A stretch of DNA of 51,054 nucleotides, taken from assembly GCA_017399165.1 (NCBI GenBank), contig JAFQEF010000127.1:1-51054 (forward strand). The letters are read 5' to 3'. This document shows, piece by piece, positions 44,812 to 51,054 of this stretch; position 1 is the stretch's first letter; the number at the start of each line of letters is the position of its first letter. Source of the DNA: Akkermansia sp. (GTDB lineage Bacteria; Verrucomicrobiota; Verrucomicrobiia; Verrucomicrobiales; Akkermansiaceae). Under the pieces are notes generated by a model. That model was not told the DNA's origin and made no database searches. It saw nothing but the letters and a program-made list of their open reading frames with translations. The translations under genes were made by a program, and so were the position numbers.

Positions 44812-44821
44812 ACCGCGCGTT

Positions 44822-45253
44822 ATGGCAGCACAAAACGGCATAAGAGACCTCATTAACTCTTTTTTCAAGTATCTTATTGCAGGTGGCATCGCCTTTGTTG
44901 TCGATTTCTCAACATTTGAGCTCTGCCACAGACTTTTGGGGATTCATTACCTGATTGCCGCCACCATAGGCTTTTCTTTAGGCTTACTCATTACCTATAT
45001 TTGCAGCAACAAGTTTGTATTTTCACAGAGAAAAATGGCAGACAAGCAAGCTGCGGAGTTTACTATTTTTGCGATAATCGGCTTAGTAGGTTTAGCTCTT
45101 ACCAACCTGTTCATGTGGGTTTTCGTATCCCTTTGCAGCGAGGTGTGGATTATGCTAGGGGTAAGTGCCTTTGCCGCAGAATTGGCAAAACTGGTAACGG
45201 AAGGCATTGTATTGCTTTGGAACTTCGGTGCCCGCAAGGTTATTCTTTATTGA
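44822..45253 (+). CDS. GtrA-family membrane protein
   Basis: A 143-aa, four-helix inner-membrane protein of the GtrA family, which flips or presents polyprenyl-linked sugars for cell-surface glycans. The family-type start FFKYLIAGGIAFVVDFSTFELC (about residues 14-35) and the ITYICSNKFVFSQRK segment (about 57-71) are diagnostic. The ATG at 44822 follows a TTGACA/TATACC promoter by 10 nt. No partner glycosyltransferase is adjacent. It is followed after 12 nt by tatD. Confidence 0.9.
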   Translation: MAAQNGIRDLINSFFKYLIAGGIAFVVDFSTFELCHRLLGIHYLIAATIGFSLGLLITYICSNKFVFSQRKMADKQAAEFTIFAIIGLVGLALTNLFMWVFVSLCSEVWIMLGVSAFAAELAKLVTEGIVLLWNFGARKVILY

Positions 45254-45265
45254 TTTTTTCGGAAT

Positions 45266-46087
45266 ATGATTATAGACACACACTGCCACCTTGTATCCCG
45301 CAAATACGAGGACTTGGACCAAGTAAAGGCCGACTCCCTGGCACTGGGGGTGGGGCACTGTATTTCTCAGGGCACAAGCCCACATGACTGGGAACCCCAG
45401 TTGGAGCTCGTGCGCCACATGCCGGATTTCGTTTCCTCTTGCCTTGCCGTGCACCCCAGCGATGTTACCAATGTAACGGAAGAACAACTGGAACACATGG
45501 AGGCCCTGTGCCGCCAATACCCTCAAGCGGCCATCGGAGAAACCGGGCTGGACTACTTTTGGCCTGCCCCCGACGGTTGGAGCGAGGATGACTACCGCGC
45601 ACGTCAACGTGTCTTTTTAGAGCGCCATTTTGAGTTGGCTCAGGAGCTGGGGCTCAACATATCCCTGCATACGCGAGACAAAAAAGGGCTTGCCAGTTTT
45701 GAAGATGCCTTTGCCATTGCCCGTAATTTCCCGAAGGTACGCCCTGTCTTCCACTGCTTTATCGGTAATCAAGCCCAGGCGGAGCGTATTTTTACAGAGC
45801 TCAACGGCTTAATCTCCTTTACCGGCTTAGTTACCTTTAACAAGACGGAGGATATACAAGCCGTTGCGGCATGGTGCCCTGCGGACCGCTTTATGGTAGA
45901 GACGGACTCCCCTTTTCTCTCACCCACGCCGTTCAGAGGCATTACCAATATGCCCGGGCGCACCAAATACGTGGTAGATAAAATTGCAGAGCTGCGTCAC
46001 ACCACCCCCGATGAAATTGCAGCCTGCACAACCCGAAACGCCTTAGGGTTCTTCAAGATAAATGCCAATTTAAGCATCAAAGGGTAA
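45266..46087 (+). CDS. TatD-family metal-dependent DNase/hydrolase
   Basis: A 273-aa TIM-barrel metallohydrolase. Metal ligands are in DTHCHL (residues 4-9), GETGLDYFW (Glu, about 92-100), HTRDKKG (His), HCFIGN (His) and ETDSPFLSP (Asp), in the usual TatD order. Family members act as 3'-5' DNA exonucleases or D-aminoacyl-tRNA hydrolases, so the exact substrate is not fixed. It follows gtrA by 12 nt, with no clear promoter of its own. Confidence 0.92.
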   Translation: MIIDTHCHLVSRKYEDLDQVKADSLALGVGHCISQGTSPHDWEPQLELVRHMPDFVSSCLAVHPSDVTNVTEEQLEHMEALCRQYPQAAIGETGLDYFWPAPDGWSEDDYRARQRVFLERHFELAQELGLNISLHTRDKKGLASFEDAFAIARNFPKVRPVFHCFIGNQAQAERIFTELNGLISFTGLVTFNKTEDIQAVAAWCPADRFMVETDSPFLSPTPFRGITNMPGRTKYVVDKIAELRHTTPDEIAACTTRNALGFFKINANLSIKG

Positions 46088-46093
46088 TTTATC

Positions 46094-46122
46094 TTGCCAA
46101 TCAAAAACTAATGGGGTAAGAT
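46094..46122 (+). promoter_or_regulatory. Promoter of aroC
   Basis: TTGCCA (46094-46099), 17-bp spacer, TAAGAT (46117-46122), 11 nt to the ATG at 46134. Confidence 0.65.
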
Positions 46123-46133
46123 AGCGTCAAGAT

Positions 46134-47228
46134 ATGTCAAGTTCATTCGGCTCTATATTCAGAATCAGCACCTGGGGAGAGTCCCACGGTGTGGGCGTAG
46201 GTGTGGTAATAGACGGCTGCCCGGCCCGTTTACCGCTGACAGCAGCGCAAATTCAGGCAGAGCTGGACAAACGCCGCCCCGGGCAAAGTGATATTGTGAC
46301 CCCGCGTAATGAGGCCGATACGGTAGAGATTTTAAGCGGCGTGGTGGACGGCTTGACCACCGGCACACCCATTGCCCTGAGCGTGCGCAATAAAGACCAC
46401 CGCAGCAGCGCCTACGATGAAATGCAGCACACGTATAGGCCGTCTCATGCAGATTTTTGCTACGATGCCAAATACGGCATACGTGCCTGGGCGGGTGGTG
46501 GCCGTGCCAGCGCAAGAGAAACCATAGGCCGCGTAGCCGCCGGGGCTGTAGCCAAAGCCATACTGCAAGCCCTTTGCCCGCAACTGGAGGTCGTGGCTTG
46601 GGTGCAACAAGTACACACCATCATTTGCCCCGTTGCACCGCATGCCGTGCAGGCAGACACGGTCAACGGCAACATTGTACGCACGGCAGATGCCGAAAGC
46701 GCAGAGCTCATGGCCCATGCCATACGAGAGGCCCGCAGCAACGGCAACTCTTTGGGGGGTGTTGTAGCCTGCACGGTGCGCAACTGCCCGGTCGGCTTGG
46801 GGGACCCCGTGTTCGACAAGCTGGAGGCCACACTGGCACATGCCATGATGAGCATTCCCGCAACAAAGGGGTTTGAGGTGGGCTCCGGTTTCTCTGCCCC
46901 CCTTTTTACCGGCTCTCAACATAATGACGAGTTTTATATGGAGGGACAACGTGTGCGCACCCGCACCAACAACTCAGGCGGTATTCAAGGCGGTATCTCC
47001 AATGGGGAGGATATCAACATGCGCATTGCTTTCAAACCCACCGCCACCCTCATGCTGGAGCAAAATACGGTGAATGATGCTCACCAAGAAGTCACCCTGC
47101 GCGGTAAAGGCAGGCACGATGCCTGCGTGCTCCCGCGTGCGGTTCCCGTGGTAGAGGCCATGGCCTGCATTGTACTGGCAGACCACTTGCTTAAACAACG
47201 CACTACAAGAATCGATTTCAACGCATGA
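46134..47228 (+). CDS. aroC: Chorismate synthase
   Basis: A 364-aa FMN-dependent enzyme that converts 5-enolpyruvylshikimate 3-phosphate to chorismate, the last shared step of aromatic amino acid synthesis. Signature segments are [17 protein letters not shown] (about residues 11-27), [21 protein letters not shown] and [25 protein letters not shown]. Length is normal. The stop overlaps the start of the next gene (ATGA, 47225-47228). Confidence 0.97.
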   Translation: MSSSFGSIFRISTWGESHGVGVGVVIDGCPARLPLTAAQIQAELDKRRPGQSDIVTPRNEADTVEILSGVVDGLTTGTPIALSVRNKDHRSSAYDEMQHTYRPSHADFCYDAKYGIRAWAGGGRASARETIGRVAAGAVAKAILQALCPQLEVVAWVQQVHTIICPVAPHAVQADTVNGNIVRTADAESAELMAHAIREARSNGNSLGGVVACTVRNCPVGLGDPVFDKLEATLAHAMMSIPATKGFEVGSGFSAPLFTGSQHNDEFYMEGQRVRTRTNNSGGIQGGISNGEDINMRIAFKPTATLMLEQNTVNDAHQEVTLRGKGRHDACVLPRAVPVVEAMACIVLADHLLKQRTTRIDFNA

Positions 47229-47932
47229 AACTGGATAACACCACCACTCAGGCAGAGCTGCAAAAGCTCTACGCTGCTATTGTACGCAAAGAGTTTCTGA
47301 AAGGCACACCGCTCAATATCAAAGCATTTTTACGATACACGCTTCTGTTTTTGCTTTTCCCGGCCATGATTATGGGCTTTTGGGTTGGGTTCGGAGTTAC
47401 GGCAGTTTTCTGCGTGTTTCTGATTACAATGATTGCGCTTGATTTTGTAACGGTAGCCCTGGTAGCCGTGCTGAGCTGGTTTTCCTTGGGGCTGCTGCCT
47501 GTCTCCTATGTCACTTGGAAGACATACAGCAAAGCCGCGCGCACCCGCAAAATGCGCATGCTGGTGAGAGAGCCGCTGGGAGCTAACCCCGCCAAGGCTT
47601 GTACCCCACAAAATCTACCGCTCAAATGGCAACACCTGCGCCGCAAAAACAATACCATTAAAGTGGCAAAAATTACCATCAATGCTCCGCAAACAGGTAT
47701 TTATGTACTTTTGCTCACGATGCCCAATTACAATGGCGCGCGCCTGCTTACGGATGGCCCCGCCGGTATGTGCATCATGCAAAAAAATGCCCAAAAAGGC
47801 GGCGAGCTCAGTGCCCTGCTCCTCTATAATCTGAAACAGGGAGCGCATGAAATCTCGTGGTCCATCACCTCATCAGATGATGCCCCCGCCCCGCAAACCT
47901 ACATTACCCAAATCAACTGCGAGGCCCTTTGA
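47225..47932 (+). CDS. Membrane protein with C-terminal soluble domain, unknown
   Basis: A 235-aa protein with two or three hydrophobic helices between about residues 35 and 100, a basic loop ([14 protein letters not shown]) and a soluble domain of about 110 residues with beta-like segments. No family was recognised. Its start overlaps the aroC stop by 4 nt, implying coupled translation. Its layout, membrane hairpin then soluble domain, recalls the paralogues at 40042 and 42434, but I see no convincing sequence similarity. Confidence 0.75.
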   Translation: MKLDNTTTQAELQKLYAAIVRKEFLKGTPLNIKAFLRYTLLFLLFPAMIMGFWVGFGVTAVFCVFLITMIALDFVTVALVAVLSWFSLGLLPVSYVTWKTYSKAARTRKMRMLVREPLGANPAKACTPQNLPLKWQHLRRKNNTIKVAKITINAPQTGIYVLLLTMPNYNGARLLTDGPAGMCIMQKNAQKGGELSALLLYNLKQGAHEISWSITSSDDAPAPQTYITQINCEAL

Positions 47933-48049
47933 TACCGCGTAAACATGCTATACGCGCCGCACGCAACACCTTAGCGTCCCCCCATAAAACAACCGCGGTA
48001 TGCACCGGCACACCACGGCTATTGTTAGTATTGAAAATCTTAGGATAAA

Positions 48050-48382
48050 TTAGTACTCGATGCTGTAATCCTCCGGGTCACGGGGAGCCTCGGGCTCGCG
48101 CTCACAGGGAGGCAGCATGGTGTTGAGATGACGGCGCTGAATAGTCTTCTTCATACCGGCGTCATTCTTGTCTGTAATTTCTTTGGCCTTTTTAATAGCC
48201 TTATCGCGCTTATCCTCAGCCTTCTTAACGGCAGAGTTATAAGCATCAAGGCTCTTCTTCTGGCGCTCGGTAGCAATCTCCTGAAGCGTATCTTCAGCAA
48301 GATCCTTAGCGTCTACGGTGGGGGCGGCCTGAACACTGAGTGTCAGAGCAGCAAAAACAGAAAGGATGGAAAGCGTTTTCAT
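48050..48382 (-). CDS. Small exported charged-helix protein
   Basis: A 110-aa protein with a signal peptide (MKTLSILSVFAALTLSVQA, cleavage near residue 19). The mature part is a highly charged helix (about residues 25-80, rich in Lys/Glu/Asp/Ala) with heptad-like spacing, then a Pro/Glu-rich tail. It probably lies in the periplasm and could form a coiled coil. No family was recognised. A promoter (48401-48428) supports expression. Confidence 0.75.
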   Translation of the reverse strand: MKTLSILSVFAALTLSVQAAPTVDAKDLAEDTLQEIATERQKKSLDAYNSAVKKAEDKRDKAIKKAKEITDKNDAGMKKTIQRRHLNTMLPPCEREPEAPRDPEDYSIEY

Positions 48383-48400
48383 GGTTATAAGGACATTTCC

Positions 48401-48428
48401 AGTATACGTGAAGCACGCAAGATGTCAA
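48401..48428 (-). promoter_or_regulatory. Promoter of the small exported protein gene
   Basis: Minus strand: TTGACA (48428-48423), 16-bp spacer, TATACT (48406-48401), 18 nt to the ATG at 48382. The leader would be about 11 nt. Confidence 0.72.
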
Positions 48429-48511
48429 GCTGTTTTTTCCCCTCCGGCATATTTTATGCATAATTTATGGATTTCGGCGAGATTATGCTCGCACTAAAGC
48501 TCAAAAAATAC

Positions 48512-48517
48512 TATAAT
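48512..48517 (+). promoter_or_regulatory. -10 box before the 48526 gene
   Basis: A consensus TATAAT 8 nt before the ATG at 48526, as seen before other operon-leading genes here. No good -35 box lies at the expected distance. Confidence 0.5.
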
Positions 48518-48525
48518 GAGCAGTC

Positions 48526-49068
48526 ATGAGAGCTACACTTATTACCACCATAGCAGGGTTGATTGGTACAGTTACGATTGCCGATGAGGTGCCCGTACCG
48601 GACGGTTTCAGACTGTACGGCGAGCTCCCGCAACCTACGGCGGGTATCGGTACCCCGCAACCGGGCAGATTACCCGTGGCCATGCTCACCCACGGGCCTA
48701 AGCATGATTTGGTGGTACTAGCCAATAGGCGTTTATGGTATTACATCAATGAGTCCAAGCCCGGCAAGATTCTTTTCAGCGAGCCCATTGAGCTTACCGA
48801 TGCGGAAGGTCACCCCGTGCAAACCGAGTATTTTTATGCCATTGCCGACAAAAAACTCATGATTCACCTTGCCGAGGGGATAGAGGTAGAGACTGAAATT
48901 GTGGGCGAAGATATTCCCACGCTCAAGTTTGCAGATACCCCCACCCCCTGTGGGCAAACCTTACCCGCCTACCAAACCATGGCAGACTTTGACGGAGACG
49001 GCATCAAAGATATCGTCATCGGCGGAGCGGATGCCACCACGCTTTACAGTGCTTTGGGCACAAAATAA
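48526..49068 (+). CDS. Exported protein with FG-GAP/VCBS-like calcium-loop motif
   Basis: A 180-aa protein with a short probable signal peptide (MRATLITTIAGLIGTVTIA). Near the C-terminus, MADFDGDGIKDIVIGGAD (about residues 153-170) matches the DxDGDGxxD calcium-binding loop of FG-GAP/VCBS repeats, though only one copy is present. The middle is beta-rich. The function is unknown. It begins a run of three exported protein genes with gaps of 24 and 13 nt. Confidence 0.68.
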   Translation: MRATLITTIAGLIGTVTIADEVPVPDGFRLYGELPQPTAGIGTPQPGRLPVAMLTHGPKHDLVVLANRRLWYYINESKPGKILFSEPIELTDAEGHPVQTEYFYAIADKKLMIHLAEGIEVETEIVGEDIPTLKFADTPTPCGQTLPAYQTMADFDGDGIKDIVIGGADATTLYSALGTK

Positions 49069-49092
49069 CAGCGTTCAAGCCTTAAAAATGCC

Positions 49093-50013
49093 ATGAAGAA
49101 TCTTTTACCCATATTGACCACCATAGTAGCCGTGCTTTGCCCGGCGAGCGCGCAAGCCCTGACGCTTGAGCAGGCATACGCTCCATACCGCATCAACACC
49201 ACAGAGGCCATTATCGGCAAAGAAATAAAGGACGTTGCCGGCATTGCTCCCGAGCAACTTTTTGAAAACATTCGCCAGACTTGGCTGGAGGATATACGCG
49301 AGAGCCGCCAAGATGGAGATTTGGATACGCTCAGCGATGAGAAGATTCAACCGGCCTTGGCTGCATTAGAGGAATACATAGCCGCAGCCCATGTTGCATA
49401 CCAAGCGCAAATGGAGTTTGCGCTTTATTCTTTGGCCCCCATCAAAGAAACCCACCCGCAGCGCTACCAAATCGCTTTGCAGCAATACAGCCAAGCGCTC
49501 TTGATTCTTTACAAACGAGATGCCCGCATCATGCGCGCCTCTTCCATATTAACACCTTATGACCGCGCTCCCGAGATTACCCCAATGGAAGATGCCTTTT
49601 GCTCTGCCATCTATGAACGAGGCAGTGAATCTGCATTGGGTGGTGCCGGATATCGCGGATTCGTGGCGCAAAGTGACATCATTGTTGAGCAACAATTAAA
49701 ACTGAAGCAAGACCTGATAATTGCCCAGCTGGATACAGGGGGGGATTTTTCCCTGGGCCGAGAGTTCATCAGCAATTCAGAAATTACGGCAGACGATTTT
49801 GACTACGATGAATACCGCCGTGTGCGTGCTGAGAAGTTCAAAGCAGCCGAGGTCGCGTGGGAGACATACTCTTGGGCTGCTGCACGCCTGCACTGCCCGA
49901 TACCGGTATACAGCGGCACCGGTACGGGGTCAATGATTAGTGCCCAACACCAACAATTGGTACGCAACCATGAGCTGTTTCTAATCCTGCTCATGCGTGG
50001 CATACGAGAGTAA
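49093..50013 (+). CDS. Exported protein of unknown function
   Basis: A 306-aa protein with a signal peptide (MKNLLPILTTIVAVLCPASAQA, cleavage near residue 22). The mature part is mostly helical and acidic, with a Gly-rich stretch (SALGGAGYRGF, about residues 179-189). No family was recognised. It follows the 48526 gene by 24 nt and precedes a lipoprotein gene by 13 nt, so the three are probably co-transcribed. Confidence 0.72.
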   Translation: MKNLLPILTTIVAVLCPASAQALTLEQAYAPYRINTTEAIIGKEIKDVAGIAPEQLFENIRQTWLEDIRESRQDGDLDTLSDEKIQPALAALEEYIAAAHVAYQAQMEFALYSLAPIKETHPQRYQIALQQYSQALLILYKRDARIMRASSILTPYDRAPEITPMEDAFCSAIYERGSESALGGAGYRGFVAQSDIIVEQQLKLKQDLIIAQLDTGGDFSLGREFISNSEITADDFDYDEYRRVRAEKFKAAEVAWETYSWAAARLHCPIPVYSGTGTGSMISAQHQQLVRNHELFLILLMRGIRE

Positions 50014-50026
50014 TAAAGGCCTGTTT

Positions 50027-50740
50027 ATGAAAAAACGATTCTTCTCAACAGCAACTGCCTGTTTTTTATTAATGACCGCCTGCCAATGGCAATCGGCAGA
50101 GAAAGCTGCGATTCTCGCTAATCCCTTGGAGTGCTTCGGCGAGGGGTATCGTAATGATTTGGCAGACTTTCGAGCAAAATATCCGCAAGAGCTGCACCTC
50201 TACAAAACGGCATTGATAGATTGCTATGCCGGGTTACCGGAAGCCGCATACGGGCAAGACAATCATCCTCAGGATCGGGATATGGAGCTCTGGGAGCAAT
50301 TTGTCAAAGCCGGTAAACTCAATGCGCTGCCGATAGACCGCCGACAAGCCCCCGGCGGTATGCTCATTGCTCTGTGGGAAGAAATTGCAGCAGAAACAGA
50401 TGCAGCCGACACGCCCGAAAACCTCCGCCGTCGCAAGGCCATCTGCAATCTGTACAACTACGAACTCGCCCATAACGATTGCAGTATGCCACCAAGCATC
50501 CAACACTATATCCCGGCCCATATCGAGCACGCGAATATCATTTGCATTCCGCATTCTGATGAAAAGCTGGCATTACGTGGGTATGACCGCTACGTACGCC
50601 CCGAAACGCTCTCTCCCAAGCATCAGCAAGTCGCCCGTTGGTACAAGGAGGAAAGAGCCAAGCTCTTCAATAACAATGAATGGTGGACAGAAAAGCAGAA
50701 TACCCTGCTGCAAGAATACCACCGCCGATTAAACAATTGA
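50027..50740 (+). CDS. Putative lipoprotein of unknown function
   Basis: A 237-aa protein with a lipoprotein leader MKKRFFSTATACFLLMTAC, lipid-modified Cys at residue 19. The mature part is helical, Tyr/Asn-rich, with no known domain. The start at 50027 (AAAGG ribosome-site-like sequence 8-9 nt upstream) is preferred to an in-frame ATG at 49997 within the previous gene, since it begins the signal peptide. It is the last gene before the repeat element at the window end. Confidence 0.72.
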   Translation: MKKRFFSTATACFLLMTACQWQSAEKAAILANPLECFGEGYRNDLADFRAKYPQELHLYKTALIDCYAGLPEAAYGQDNHPQDRDMELWEQFVKAGKLNALPIDRRQAPGGMLIALWEEIAAETDAADTPENLRRRKAICNLYNYELAHNDCSMPPSIQHYIPAHIEHANIICIPHSDEKLALRGYDRYVRPETLSPKHQQVARWYKEERAKLFNNNEWWTEKQNTLLQEYHRRLNN

Positions 50741-50742
50741 TA

Positions 50743-51054
50743 CACGCGTAGGAACAATTGGAGGGTTTGATTTATATGTTGATAGATAAATTGGGGACCT
50801 CGAAAAACTCAACCAAGCCAGTAATCTTCCATCCTGAGACTTACCGAGGTCCCGACAAATTGGTATTTGTGGGGGAGAGTCCGCGAGCGTTAGCGAGCCG
50901 ACTTTTTGAGCCCCGATGAGGGGCGAAAAAAAATATCGTACCCGCGGGCGAATGCCCGCCGAATTTGATAGCCCCCGCATGGGGGCGAAATAGCTTAGGC
51001 AGGGGCGTAAGCCCCTGCATGTGGATAAAAATAACCCGAGCCCGAGGAGCGTAG
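50743..51054. mobile_element. Second repeat element, truncated by the window end
   Basis: It opens with ACGCGTAGGAACAATT (50744-50759), which matches the terminal repeat of the element at 3653 except for one base. GGGGACCTCGAAAAACTC (50793-50810) is identical, inverted, to 4002-4019, and GGGACCTCG (50794-50802) pairs with CGAGGTCCC (50845-50853). Hairpins GCGGGC-GAAT-GCCCGC (50944-50959) and GCAGGGGC-GTAA-GCCCCTGC (50999-51018) follow; 50982-51054 nearly repeats 17269-17342. No gene is supportable. The far end is outside the window. Confidence 0.65.

Noticed and set aside
44783..44821. An earlier start for the GtrA protein at a TTG codon
   Set aside because: The codon is the first three bases of the TTGACA -35 box, and the extra residues do not fit the family start.

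Overview
The window reads as a chromosomal segment of a Gram-negative, probably host-associated bacterium, most likely a verrucomicrobial (Akkermansia-like) lineage. The basis is indirect: a TIGR03790-family protein, several lipoproteins and secreted proteins with no recognisable family, an exported GH2 glycosidase with a nested F5/8-type domain, a GT10-like fucosyltransferase and a split CoaB. No rRNA or tRNA gene was recognised, so the lineage is an inference. Most genes are housekeeping genes in short operons on both strands.

Layout. 0-6.4 kb: an ADP-ribosylglycohydrolase between two ~54-bp direct repeats; a cysK-thiE-thiM operon whose genes overlap by ATGA; a MITE-like element; then glycosyltransferase, inorganic pyrophosphatase and a GT10-like enzyme, closed by a two-way terminator. 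6.4-17.1 kb: a type IIA topoisomerase A subunit divergent from obg-phosphoesterase-lipoprotein; metG-sufT-hypothetical; a TIGR03790 protein divergent from an NhaC-type antiporter. 17.1-17.7 kb: a gene-free, palindrome-rich repeat block. 17.7-23.6 kb (minus strand): M20 peptidase-ABC ATPase-coaB-rsgA, and thiC. 23.7-31.7 kb: small membrane, secreted and lipoprotein genes, a second repeat block, an ECF sigma/anti-sigma/PDZ operon, and a large GH2 enzyme. 31.8-40.0 kb: M23 peptidase-nadD-acyltransferase, then N-carbamoylputrescine amidase-Gfo/Idh oxidoreductase-hrpA. 40.0-44.8 kb: an accessory-looking cluster of membrane protein, NERD-nuclease/UvrD-like helicase, paralogous membrane protein and TerB-AAA+ ATPase; the last gene is frameshifted by a 68-bp insertion. 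44.8-47.9 kb: GtrA, TatD, aroC and a membrane protein. 47.9-50.7 kb: small exported proteins. The window ends inside another repeat element.

Two themes stand out. First, nearly every operon-leading gene has a sigma70-like promoter whose -10 box ends only 6-13 nt before the ATG, usually with a 17-bp spacer to a TTG-type -35 box. Transcription should therefore begin at or a few bases before the start codon, giving leaderless or near-leaderless mRNAs, while some downstream genes carry Shine-Dalgarno sequences (AAGGAGA, AGGAGA, AAGGA). This pattern also sets several start codons (obg, topoisomerase A, sigma factor, GtrA, M20 peptidase).

Second, the 40.0-44.8 kb cluster is the best candidate for an undescribed system. 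Two related membrane-hairpin proteins flank a nuclease-helicase, followed by a TerB-AAA+ ATPase; this is consistent with, but does not prove, a nucleic-acid-directed defence or stress system. Gene-free stretches longer than 300 bases (3654-4134, 17088-17726, 24877-25352, 50741-51054) all hold members or fragments of a mosaic family of intergenic repeats.
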